In this document: positions 1-7,126 of the stretch, piece by piece
Position numbering within the stretch: the stretch's first letter is position 1
Layout: each line of letters starts with the position of its first letter
Origin: Microbacterium testaceum
GTDB taxonomy: Bacteria > Actinomycetota > Actinomycetes > Actinomycetales > Microbacteriaceae
Direction: 5' to 3'
DNA: 64,000 nucleotides
NCBI RefSeq assembly: GCF_020781835.1
Contig: NZ_JAJGNJ010000011.1
Location: 1 to 64,000, forward strand
Translations under genes and position numbers: made by a program
The notes under the pieces: model-generated
What the model was told of the DNA's origin: nothing
Databases searched by the model: none
Seen by the model: the letters and a program-made list of their open reading frames with translations, nothing else

Positions 1-65
1 GCGAACGGGCGGGACGAGTCAGTACCTGCGGGGCGCGATCCACAGGAGGAAGTGAGGGTGGTCAT
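1..65 (-). CDS. N-terminal fragment of a mobile-element gene
   Basis: An open frame starts at an ATG that overlaps the stop of the upstream excisionase-like gene by four bases (ATGA) and runs off the left edge. Only about 21 codons are visible (beginning MTTLTSSCGSRPAGT), with no recognisable domain. The translational coupling and the position downstream of two small regulators suggest the next gene of the element's minus-strand operon, where replication or primase genes often lie. That function is inference only. Confidence 0.4.
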   Translation of the reverse strand, partial: MTTLTSSCGSRPAGTDSSRPF

Positions 66-316
66 GATGCCACCGCCGCGGAGCGGGTCTCAACGCGGCT
101 GTTCCGCACCCACGCTATGACCTCGGCGCGGTCGTAGAGCACGACGTTGCCGGATCCACCGGTGGGCTTGTAGAAGGGGGGATCCTGCCTGCGGCTGCGA
201 CGCGCGGCGAGGATGTCCTCCGTCACGGTCGGCAGCAGCTTGCAAACGTCAGCGGGCGAGAGCCAGACGGTGTCCGGCTCAGCCTCGGGCGCTCTGAGCG
301 CAGCGAGGCGGGCCAT
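62..316 (-). CDS. Small excisionase/MerR-like DNA-binding protein
   Basis: An 84-residue protein. The central part (about residues 12-75) looks like a winged-helix 'excisionase-type' HTH: a WLSPADVCKLLP segment (helix-turn-helix entry), then an RRSRRQDPPFYKPTGG turn and an LYDRAEVIAWVRN helix typical of Xis/AlpA/MerR-like proteins. The ATG was chosen because its A is the last base of the preceding gene's TGA (TGATG coupling). An in-frame extension further upstream would overlap that gene and has no family support. Proteins of this type bend DNA at attachment sites or repress early genes, and the nearby integrase makes an excisionase or replication-regulator role plausible. The exact role is not proven. 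Confidence 0.7.
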   Translation of the reverse strand: MARLAALRAPEAEPDTVWLSPADVCKLLPTVTEDILAARRSRRQDPPFYKPTGGSGNVVLYDRAEVIAWVRNSRVETRSAAVAS

Positions 317-546
317 CAGCCCTGCTCCTTTGCGAGCGACTCGACCGAGACGCCGAACCAGTCGGCCGCCTTCTCGATCTCGTCCAGCTTGAACGGCTTC
401 TTGCCGTTGATGCAGAGGGACACATAGTTGCTGCCTCTGCCCAGAACCGCAGCGAGATCGACGGAGGTTCTTCTCTGAATGGCGAGCTGCGCCCGCACGC
501 CAGTGGCTACCTTCTGCCACCACGCCTGTTCGGTCACCGTTTCCAT
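316..546 (-). CDS. Small XRE-type helix-turn-helix regulator
   Basis: A 76-residue protein made almost entirely of one Cro/C1-type HTH (about residues 25-68). Key features are the QRRTSVDLAAVLGRGSNYVS recognition region and the IEKAADWFGVSVESL C-terminal helices usual in XRE proteins. It begins with METVTEQAWWQKVATGV. It is transcribed divergently from the larger HTH gene at 624, with 77 bp between them. This is the geometry of a phage-type genetic switch, with a Cro-like protein on one side and a repressor on the other. It is translationally coupled to the excisionase-like gene downstream. Confidence 0.8.
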   Translation of the reverse strand: METVTEQAWWQKVATGVRAQLAIQRRTSVDLAAVLGRGSNYVSLCINGKKPFKLDEIEKAADWFGVSVESLAKEQG

Positions 547-623
547 ATGAGCACGGTAACTCTCGTTGGATACTTCTGCAACTCCAAACGGGATTTTTGT
601 ATCTAGATGAGTACGCTCCTCTT
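547..623. promoter_or_regulatory. Divergent switch promoter region of the integrated element
   Basis: This AT-richer stretch separates two divergent HTH genes. On the plus strand a TATCTA at 600-605 sits 18 bp after a CTGCAA at 576-581, a plausible -10/-35 pair for the repressor gene. If it is used, it argues for the ATG at 624 over an in-frame TTG at 597. An imperfect dyad TTGGA (566-570) / TCCAA (583-587) could be an operator. On the minus strand a TTGCAG lies in the same window. The assignments are tentative. Confidence 0.45.
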
Positions 624-1082
624 ATGGCATCAGGGAAAGAACCAGACGTCGTCGGCCTTGCACAGGACGTCGCTCGCTACGTGCAACGACGCATCGTTGA
701 CCTCGGGTGGTCCTACGACCACGTCGCACGCGCCATCGGTATGTCGAAGGGCTACACCGCGAAACGCGTCACGGGTGCCGCAGCGTTCACACTCCGCGAC
801 TTCGAGATGCTCGCGCGCATGTTCGACCTCGAGCCTGAGGAGCTGCTAGCCCGCGTCCAGCTCCCCGAGGCGAGCGACTACGAAGGGCGACTCGTCCCCC
901 GCTACGAAGTCCTCTCACGCCGAGGCGAGAAGGTCGTCTACCGAACCGAGGACGCCGACCCCACGACCATCGACGGCAACATCATCCGCGGTCGCTTCGG
1001 ATCCGATGTCGGAGCCCCCACCGAGGATGACCTGGACGCCGTAGCGCGCGATACCGACCCGGAGCCCACCGACGAGCAATGA
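624..1082 (+). CDS. Element repressor-like HTH protein
   Basis: A 152-residue protein (from the ATG at 624). An N-terminal HTH covers about residues 10-75: VQRRIVDLGWSYDHVARAIGM followed by SKGYTAKRVTG, then an LRDFEMLARMFDLEPEELL segment closing the XRE-like fold. The remaining half is acidic and poorly structured, ending TDPEPTDEQ. No Shine-Dalgarno sequence is obvious, so the start is uncertain (a TTG nine codons earlier is possible). It overlaps the ImmA-like peptidase gene by ATGA. Repressor plus ImmA/IrrE peptidase is the regulatory pair of ICEBs1-type elements and many phages, in which the peptidase cleaves the repressor to trigger excision. That link is inferred from order and overlap. 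Confidence 0.75.
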   Translation: MASGKEPDVVGLAQDVARYVQRRIVDLGWSYDHVARAIGMSKGYTAKRVTGAAAFTLRDFEMLARMFDLEPEELLARVQLPEASDYEGRLVPRYEVLSRRGEKVVYRTEDADPTTIDGNIIRGRFGSDVGAPTEDDLDAVARDTDPEPTDEQ

Positions 1083-1537
1083 CCCCGACCGACGACTATC
1101 TCACCGACCTCGCCCGACAGGCAGGTGTCCGAATTGAGTACGCCCGCCTGCGCGATGGCCGCGACGGAGAGTCGCATATCGACCGCCGACTCATTCGCCT
1201 CCGCCCCGGGATGCACGCCCGGCTGCACCGCTGCGTGCTCGCACACGAACTCGGCCACCACGCCCTCGGACACCGGCCGACGCCCTTCGGCCCAGCACGC
1301 GCGAAACAGGAACGCGCAGCCGAAGAGTGGGGCGCGCTCCGCCTGATCGCGCTCGACGACTACCGGCACGTCGAAGAGCTCCACGCCGGCCACCTCGGCG
1401 CGATGGCCGGCGAACTCGACGTCATGCGCTCCACCCTCGAGGCGTTCCAAGCCGTCCTCCTGCGCCTCGGCGACGTCGTCTACGTGCAGCCGAAGATGGG
1501 CGCCGGCATGTGGACGCACCGCGAGATTGTCGCCTGA
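1079..1537 (+). CDS. ImmA/IrrE-family zinc metallopeptidase
   Basis: A 152-residue protein with the zinc-peptidase motif HELGH at residues 56-60 (VLAHELGHHALGH) and a downstream glutamate cluster (AAEEWGALRLI, about residues 81-90) that fits the third zinc ligand of the ImmA/IrrE (COG2856) family. Length and motif spacing are typical. It is translationally coupled on both sides: ATGA with the repressor gene and TGATG with the integrase. In known systems ImmA cleaves the HTH repressor encoded beside it and so controls induction of the mobile element. Here that repressor would be the protein encoded at 624-1082. Confidence 0.88.
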   Translation: MTPTDDYLTDLARQAGVRIEYARLRDGRDGESHIDRRLIRLRPGMHARLHRCVLAHELGHHALGHRPTPFGPARAKQERAAEEWGALRLIALDDYRHVEELHAGHLGAMAGELDVMRSTLEAFQAVLLRLGDVVYVQPKMGAGMWTHREIVA

Positions 1538-2679
1538 TGTCCGTCAAGAAGTACGACACCGCCGCCGGAGTCCGGTGGCGTGTCCGTTACCAGAAGCCCA
1601 ACGGCCAGCGGACTGACAAGCGTGGGTTCAAGACGAAGCGTGAGGCCGACCTCTACGAGGCTTCGCTCACGGTCTCTAAGGCGGTCGGCGACTACATAGA
1701 CCCCGCCCTCTCCCGTGTCACCATCGGCCAGCTCGCTGACCGGTGGCTCGCCGGGAAGCGGCCGCCCGCGATGAAGCCGTCGTCGTACGAGCCGCTCGAG
1801 ATCTCTTGGCGGGTGCACGTCGAGCCCCGCTGGGGGAACCGAGAGATCCGCAGCATCGTCCCTTCCGAGGTGCAGGAGTGGGTCACCGGCATGGGACAGC
1901 CCGTCAGCAACCAGCCCGGCAAGTCAGCTACGGTCGCCCTGCGCGCGCTCGGCGTGCTCGCCGGCATCCTCGACATGGCGATCGCCGACGGCCGGATGAA
2001 GCGGAACCCAGCTCGCGGTCTGAAAAACATGCCACGAAAGGCCAAGCGGAAGCCCGGCCGCTCATACCTCACGATCGACCAGGTACACGCCCTCGCCGCC
2101 GAGGCGCGCTACCCCGGGCTCATTCTGATCATGGTCTACTGCGGGCTGCGCTGGTCCGAGGCGACCGCCCTCCGGGTGCGACACATCAACACAGTCCGCC
2201 GACGCGTCCACGTCGAGGAGAACGCGGTTCTCGTCGGCAACGTCATCCACGTCGGCACCCCGAAGTCCCACGAGTTCAGGTACGTCCCCTACCCACGGTT
2301 CCTCGACTCGACCCTCTCCGAACTCGCCGCCGGCAAAGGCCCCGACGACCTCCTCATCGGAGACGGACTCGTGCACCTCCGACCCTCGAAGACCCGCGAC
2401 GGATGGTTCGACGGCGCCGTCTCCCGTGTGCGGAGGATGGACCCGACCTTCCCCCGGATTACCTCCCACGATCTGCGCCACACCGCTGCGAGCATCGCCG
2501 TCAGCGCCGGCGCGAATGTGAAGGCCGTCCAGCACATGCTCGGGCACGCCTCGGCCGCCGAGACGCTCGACACCTACGCCGATCTGTTTCCCGACGACCT
2601 GGACGCCGTCGCCGACCGTATGGACGCCGCGACACGCGCCGCTGCTGTGGGCAAGATGTGGGCAGGTGTGCTCGCTTGA
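1537..2679 (+). CDS. int: Tyrosine site-specific integrase
   Basis: A 380-residue phage/ICE integrase. The N-terminus carries an arm-binding-like segment (about 1-60: WRVRYQKPNGQRTDKRGFKTKREA). A core-binding SAM-like domain follows (about 65-160), then the catalytic domain (about 175-365). The catalytic set is complete: R205 (GLRWSEATALR), K243, H311 and R314 (SHDLRHTAAS), H337 (MLGHAS) and nucleophile Y347 (DTYADL). The start ATG shares a base with the ImmA stop. The gene ends 58 bp from the 3' end of tRNA-Thr and points towards it, the classical placement of an integrase at its own attachment site. It appears intact. Confidence 0.95.
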   Translation: MSVKKYDTAAGVRWRVRYQKPNGQRTDKRGFKTKREADLYEASLTVSKAVGDYIDPALSRVTIGQLADRWLAGKRPPAMKPSSYEPLEISWRVHVEPRWGNREIRSIVPSEVQEWVTGMGQPVSNQPGKSATVALRALGVLAGILDMAIADGRMKRNPARGLKNMPRKAKRKPGRSYLTIDQVHALAAEARYPGLILIMVYCGLRWSEATALRVRHINTVRRRVHVEENAVLVGNVIHVGTPKSHEFRYVPYPRFLDSTLSELAAGKGPDDLLIGDGLVHLRPSKTRDGWFDGAVSRVRRMDPTFPRITSHDLRHTAASIAVSAGANVKAVQHMLGHASAAETLDTYADLFPDDLDAVADRMDAATRAAAVGKMWAGVLA

Positions 2680-2680
2680 G

Positions 2681-2735
2681 AAACGAAGAAGGCCCCCGAT
2701 CCGCCTGTTTCAGGGGATCGGAGGCCGTTTCGTTC
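2681..2735. terminator. Bidirectional hairpin terminator between int and tRNA-Thr
   Basis: An extended dyad: GGCCCCCGATCC (2691-2702) pairs with the matching arm at 2715-2726, and flanking AACGAA/TTCGTT bases extend the stem. It lies right after the integrase stop and just beyond the tRNA 3' end, so it probably ends transcription from both sides. There is no long T-run. Confidence 0.7.
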
Positions 2736-2737
2736 GG

Positions 2738-2775
2738 AGCCGCCTAAGGGAATCGAACCCTTGACCTATTCATTA
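2738..2775. other. Probable attachment site (3' half of tRNA-Thr)
   Basis: The tRNA 3' half beside the integrase is the expected att core for this integrase class. The exact core cannot be defined because the other junction of the element lies outside the window. The tRNA is complete, as expected when the element carries the replacement 3' end. Confidence 0.5.
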
Positions 2776-2810
2776 CGAGTGAATCGCTCTGCCGTCTGAG
2801 CTAAGGCGGC
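2738..2810 (-). tRNA. tRNA-Thr (anticodon CGT)
   Basis: A 73-nt cloverleaf. The acceptor is GCCGCCT/AGGCGGC, the D-arm is GCTCAGACGGCAGAGC, the anticodon stem ATTCA/TGAAT carries loop CTCGTAA (anticodon CGT, reading ACG), and the T-arm is AAGGG-TTCGATT-CCCTT. CCA is not encoded. A TAAGAT -10-like box lies about 28 bp upstream (2838-2843, minus strand). The 3' half faces the integrase, so this tRNA is the likely integration target, restored by the element's own sequence. Confidence 0.93.
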
Positions 2811-2881
2811 GCACCGCTGACGCGTGCACGATCATCGATCTTACATGCTCACCGGGCCGACGGACGAATCGGAGCCGGGGC

Positions 2882-3547
2882 TCAGTAGTCGCCTGTCGCG
2901 GAGCGGTCGGCGAGGATGTCGCGGCTCGACGACAGACCGAGTCGCGTCGCACCGGCGGCGATCATCTCTTCCGCCGCCGCGCGGGTGCGGATGCCTCCGG
3001 ATGCCTTGACCTCGGCACGGTCGCCGACGGTGCGCTTCATCAACTCGACGGCGTGGACGCTGGCTCCGCCGGCGGGGTGGAACCCGGTGGACGTCTTCAC
3101 GAAGTCGGCACCGGCGGCCACGGCGGCCTCGCAGACGGCGACGATCGCGTCGTCGGAGAGCACCGCGGACTCGATGATGACCTTGAGCACGGTGGGTGCG
3201 GGGACGGCGGTGCGCACCGCGCGGATCTCGGCCTCGACGACCTCGTAGCGACCTTCGACGGCGGCACCGATGTCGATGACCATGTCGATCTCGTCGGCAC
3301 CCTGGGCGACCGACAGCGCGGCTTCGGCGGCCTTGACCTCGGCGTGGTGCTTGCCGCTGGGGAAACCGCACACGACGGCGACCTTGAGCCCCGCGGGCAC
3401 CTGGACGGGCAGGAACGAGGGCGACAGGCACACGCTGTACGTGCCGAGCTCGGCGGCCTCGGCGATGGTGCGCTCGACGTCGGCGCGCGTGGCCTCGGGC
3501 TTCAGCAGCGTGTGGTCGATGTACGTGGCCAGCTCGGGCGTGGTCAT
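2882..3547 (-). CDS. deoC: Deoxyribose-phosphate aldolase
   Basis: A 221-residue TIM-barrel aldolase that splits 2-deoxyribose-5-phosphate into glyceraldehyde-3-phosphate and acetaldehyde in deoxynucleoside catabolism. The Schiff-base lysine is K151 in DFVKTSTGF, and the partner lysine K181 is in [18 protein letters not shown] (about 84-93) and YIDHTLLKP near the N-terminus are also family signatures. Length matches the short bacterial DeoC class. The ATG has a good AAGGAG eight bases upstream. The gene runs towards tRNA-Thr with no other deo genes adjacent. Confidence 0.95.
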   Translation of the reverse strand: MTTPELATYIDHTLLKPEATRADVERTIAEAAELGTYSVCLSPSFLPVQVPAGLKVAVVCGFPSGKHHAEVKAAEAALSVAQGADEIDMVIDIGAAVEGRYEVVEAEIRAVRTAVPAPTVLKVIIESAVLSDDAIVAVCEAAVAAGADFVKTSTGFHPAGGASVHAVELMKRTVGDRAEVKASGGIRTRAAAEEMIAAGATRLGLSSSRDILADRSATGDY

Positions 3548-3666
3548 GGATGCTCCTTCGGGCGGGGACGAGGACAAGCCTACGTTCCGGCGGCGGTGCC
3601 GTGTTGGGGCCCGACGGTCGCCGGCACCTCCGGGGACGAGCGGGGGGGCGCCGCGGTCGCGGTCGT

Positions 3667-5211
3667 TCAGCCGCAGCGCAGCCCGTCCTCGGGTACGGTC
3701 CCGTCGACGAGGTACGCGTCGACGGCATCGGTGACGCACGCGTTGCCCTTGTTGTACCCGAGGTGCCCTTCGCCGACGTTCGTGACCAGGACGCCCTGCG
3801 CGAGCTGCGAAGCGAGGCTCTGCGCGCCCTCGTAGGGAGTGGCGGGGTCGCCGGTGGTCCCGATCACCACGATGGGCGGGGATCCGGGTGCGGTGATCGG
3901 CTCGCGCTCGCCCGTGGGCGGCACGGGCCACGACGCGCACGGGTCTCCTCCCCCGGCCCAGTACGGCGCGACGATCGGCGCCTCGGCGTCGAGCCTCTGC
4001 TGGAGCGCCGCGAGATCGGCATCCGTCCCCTCGTCGGGGTAGTCCATGCAGTTGTAGGCGACGAACGCCTCCATGGTGTTGCCGTCGTAGTGGTCTCCCA
4101 CACGGCCGTTGTAGAAGTCGGCGAGTTGGAAGGCCACGTCGGCCCGGCCGTCGTTCACCTCGGAGAGTGCCGACCGCAGGTACGGCCAGCTCTCCTCGCT
4201 GTACAGCGCCGCGGTAATGGCCGTCATCAGCGAGTCGCCGCCGAGTCGACGCCCGTCCGCCGCGGTGATGGGGCGCGCGTCGACGCGGGCGAGGAGTGCG
4301 GAGAGGTCGGACAGGGCGTCGTCGACCTCGCCGGCGAACGGGCACTCGTCGGTGCCCAGGCAGTCGGACATAAACGCGCGGAGAGACTGTTCGAATCCGA
4401 CCGCCTGGCGAAGCGACGTGTCGGTGCCCGAGACGCTCGGATCGATACCGCCGTCGAGCACCATGCGGCCCACGCGTTCGGGGAACAGCCCGGCATAGGT
4501 GGCGCCGAGGAACGTGCCGTACGAGAAGCCGAGGTAGGTGAGTTTCGAGTCGCCGAGCACCGCGCGGAGCACGTCCATGTCGCGGGCGGAGTTCTCGGTG
4601 GTGATGTAGGGCAGGATGCCGTCGCTGTGCTGCTCGCAGGCCGCAGCGAAGTCGGCGGCACGTTGGTCGAGGGCGGCCTGCCGTTCGTCACTGCCCCGCG
4701 CACCCGGCGGGATGTCGTAGAGGTAGGCGTCGAGGCCGGGCGGGTCGTAGCAGGTGACCGCGGTGGACTCGCCGACCCCGCGCGGGTCGAACCCGATGAC
4801 GTCGTACGCCTCGGTGAGTGTGTCGTCGACGAGGATCGACAGCGCCTGCTTCATCAACGACACTCCCGCCGCGCCGGGACCGCCGGGGTTGGTCAGAAGC
4901 GACCCGATCGGATTGCCGGAGGTCGCGCGGTGCCGCGCGACGGCGAGTTCGAGTTCTCCCGAGGCCGGGTCGCTGTAGTCGCGGGGTACGGTGACCGTCG
5001 TGCAGTCGAGCCCGGTGCCGCACTCCTCCCAGTCCAGGGTCTGCCCGTAGTACGGCAGCAGCTCGGCAGGGATGCCGTCGGTCTGCGGGGCCAGCGAGGC
5101 GCCGTCGTCGGGAGCCAGCGGGGGGATCTGTGCATAGAGACACCCGGAAAGGGCCACGGTGAGGGCCGCGACGCCCGCCACGGCGGTGACGAGCCGACGA
5201 CACAGGCTCAC
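3667..5211 (-). CDS. Secreted lipoprotein alpha/beta hydrolase (TAP-like peptidase family)
   Basis: A 514-residue predicted lipoprotein. A hydrophobic signal (residues 7-21) ends in the lipobox LSGC with C24 as the lipidated cysteine. The alpha/beta-hydrolase core has the oxyanion segment NPGGPGAAG, nucleophile S230 in GFSYGT, D455 in GTTGDPATP and H483 in GEGHLGY. The C-terminal part is the TAP-like domain of Streptomyces SlpE/tripeptidyl aminopeptidases. The GTG start overlaps the holB stop by four bases (GTGA) and places the signal peptide correctly, which favours it over longer frames. It probably removes short peptides outside the membrane. The substrate is unknown. Confidence 0.88.
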   Translation of the reverse strand: MSLCRRLVTAVAGVAALTVALSGCLYAQIPPLAPDDGASLAPQTDGIPAELLPYYGQTLDWEECGTGLDCTTVTVPRDYSDPASGELELAVARHRATSGNPIGSLLTNPGGPGAAGVSLMKQALSILVDDTLTEAYDVIGFDPRGVGESTAVTCYDPPGLDAYLYDIPPGARGSDERQAALDQRAADFAAACEQHSDGILPYITTENSARDMDVLRAVLGDSKLTYLGFSYGTFLGATYAGLFPERVGRMVLDGGIDPSVSGTDTSLRQAVGFEQSLRAFMSDCLGTDECPFAGEVDDALSDLSALLARVDARPITAADGRRLGGDSLMTAITAALYSEESWPYLRSALSEVNDGRADVAFQLADFYNGRVGDHYDGNTMEAFVAYNCMDYPDEGTDADLAALQQRLDAEAPIVAPYWAGGGDPCASWPVPPTGEREPITAPGSPPIVVIGTTGDPATPYEGAQSLASQLAQGVLVTNVGEGHLGYNKGNACVTDAVDAYLVDGTVPEDGLRCG

Positions 5212-6383
5212 GGCGCTGATCCGTTCGCGACGGTGATGAGCAGACTCTCCAGCGCGAGCAGCGGAGCGGCGTTCTGCTCGAGGTTGCGACGGGTGTCGGT
5301 GATGCGGTCGAGGACGCCCAGGGTGCGGGCGGGGGTCCACTCGGTGGCGAGGGAGCGCAGGTCGTCGATCCTTTCGGCGTTGACGAGGTCGCCGTCGCGT
5401 CCGTACTGGAGCATGACGACGTCGCGGAAGAGCGACTGCAGGTCGGTGAGCACGCGGTCGATGCCGTCACGGAGGCTTCGGGTGGCCCGACGTTTCTGGT
5501 CGTCTTCGAGGGCGTTCAGCTGTCCGCGCACGCTCGGCGGGACAGCGGCACCCTCGGCGACGCCGAGGGTGCGCAGAAGGGTGCGGCGCTCCTCTTCGTC
5601 ACGGCTGGCGGTGAGCGCTTTCGCGTCGTCGGTGGCCAGACGCACGATGTGGCCGGCCACGTCGACGGCGTCGCTGATGCCGCGCACGGCGAGGACGGCG
5701 GAGAGCGTCTCCGCGCGACGGGCGCGGGCGTCGTCATCGGTCGCGAGCCGCTGGGCCATGCCGATGTGACGTTGCGCGTGGCGCGCCGACTCTTCGGCGA
5801 CATCGGCGGGGACACCCGTGCGCTCGACGATCAGGGACGCGACGTCGGTGACCGACGGTTCGCGCAGACGCAGGACGCGGACGCGGGAGCGGATGGTGGG
5901 CAGCAGATCGGCGTCGCTGGGGGCGCACAGCACCCACACCGTCTGCTCCGGTGGCTCTTCGAGGGCCTTCAGCAGGACGTTCGACGTGCGTTCGGCCATG
6001 CGGTCGGCGTCTTCGACGACGATGACGCGGTGCCGCCCGAGGGACGGCGCGAACGAGGCGCGCTCGACGAGGCGGCGGGCCTCGTCGATGCGGATGACGA
6101 CCTGCTCTGTGCGCAGCGCCGTGAGGTCGGGGTGGGTGCGCGCCAGTACTTGGCGCTGCGCCGCCTCGTCGTCGGGGTCGGCGATCAGCGCCGCAGCGAA
6201 GGCGTACGCGAGGGTCGAGCGACCCGAGCCGGGCGGACCGGTGATGAGCCAGGCGTGAGCGAGCGCCGCGGGGTCGGCGGCGGCGGCGCGGAGCGTCTCG
6301 ACGGCATCGGTCTGCCCCCAGACGGCGTCCCAGGGGAAGGGCGCGGCGGCGGGTCGTGAGGGCGAGTCCACTGCGGCCGGCAT
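5208..6383 (-). CDS. holB: DNA polymerase III subunit delta'
   Basis: A 391-residue clamp-loader subunit. The AAA+ region has a degenerate Walker A (GPPGSGRST, with arginine in place of the usual lysine; delta' is not required to hydrolyse ATP), then VVEDADRM (Walker B region) and LLKALEEPPEQTVWVLC with the sensor-like ATIRSR-type segment (LLPTIRSRVRVL). The ATG at 6383 is preferred over an in-frame GTG ten codons upstream because it has an AGGGTGG before it. It follows tmk by 68 bp and overlaps the hydrolase gene, so topA, tmk, holB and the hydrolase look like one operon. Confidence 0.93.
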   Translation of the reverse strand: MPAAVDSPSRPAAAPFPWDAVWGQTDAVETLRAAAADPAALAHAWLITGPPGSGRSTLAYAFAAALIADPDDEAAQRQVLARTHPDLTALRTEQVVIRIDEARRLVERASFAPSLGRHRVIVVEDADRMAERTSNVLLKALEEPPEQTVWVLCAPSDADLLPTIRSRVRVLRLREPSVTDVASLIVERTGVPADVAEESARHAQRHIGMAQRLATDDDARARRAETLSAVLAVRGISDAVDVAGHIVRLATDDAKALTASRDEEERRTLLRTLGVAEGAAVPPSVRGQLNALEDDQKRRATRSLRDGIDRVLTDLQSLFRDVVMLQYGRDGDLVNAERIDDLRSLATEWTPARTLGVLDRITDTRRNLEQNAAPLLALESLLITVANGSAP

Positions 6384-6451
6384 GCGTTCCACCCTAATCG
6401 GGGCCACCGACACCGCCGCTGTCGACCGGCTGGGGGTCGGTGGTGAATCGG

Positions 6452-7126
6452 TCAGAGAAGACGGGATGCCACAGCCTCACGCACGCGTTCGGCGAGAGCG
6501 GACGCGGGCTCGGTGGCGTCCAGGACGAGGAAGCGGTCGGGCTCGGCGGCGGCGAGAGCGAGGAAGGCGGCGCGGACGCGCTCGTGGAACTCGTTCTTCT
6601 CCGCCTCGAGCCGATCGAACGGCTTGTCGGCGGCGTCGAGACGCGCCCGCGCGGCGGCGGGGTCGAGGTCGAGGAGGACGGTGAGGTCGGGCAGCAGTCC
6701 GCCCGTGGCCCACAGCGAGAGCTCGCGCACGTCGTCCGCGTCGAGCACACGTCCCGCGCCCTGGTAGGCGACGGACGAGTCGAGGTAGCGGTCCTGGATG
6801 ACGACGTCACCGCGGGCGATCGCCGGCTGCACGACCGTTTCGACGTGGTGGGCGCGGTCGGCGGCGTACAGCAGGGCTTCGGCGCGCGGCGCGATGTGTC
6901 CGCGATGGTGCAGGACGATGTCGCGGATGCGGACACCGACGTCGGTGCCCCCGGGTTCGCGGGTGCGAACCACCTCGTGCCCCGCGTGCCGCAGCCACTG
7001 CTCGAGGAGTGCGGCCTGCGTGGTCTTGCCGGCACCGTCGCCCCCCTCGAAGGTGAGGAACAGGCCCGGCCCCCCGGCGGTCGTCGCACGCGGGGCGTGC
7101 GGCGGCCGGGACGGTTCGGTCGTCAC
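6452..7126 (-). CDS. tmk: Thymidylate kinase
   Basis: A 224-residue dTMP kinase. It has the P-loop GGDGAGKTT (about 29-37), TREPGGT (nucleotide-base contact), DRYLDSSVAYQGAG (the DR(Y/F) motif of the family) and a C-terminal lid/LEAEKNEFHERV segment. The first 20 residues are a proline-rich extension. The GTG start overlaps the topA stop (GTGA). The topA-tmk-holB order is conserved in actinobacteria, including Mycobacterium. Confidence 0.95.
   Translation of the reverse strand: MTTEPSRPPHAPRATTAGGPGLFLTFEGGDGAGKTTQAALLEQWLRHAGHEVVRTREPGGTDVGVRIRDIVLHHRGHIAPRAEALLYAADRAHHVETVVQPAIARGDVVIQDRYLDSSVAYQGAGRVLDADDVRELSLWATGGLLPDLTVLLDLDPAAARARLDAADKPFDRLEAEKNEFHERVRAAFLALAAAEPDRFLVLDATEPASALAERVREAVASRLL

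Noticed and set aside
3550..5769. Long plus-strand open frame opposite the TAP-like hydrolase and holB
   Set aside because: It is antisense to two well-recognised genes and has Arg/Gly/Val-rich low-information content, the usual shadow of high-GC coding DNA.
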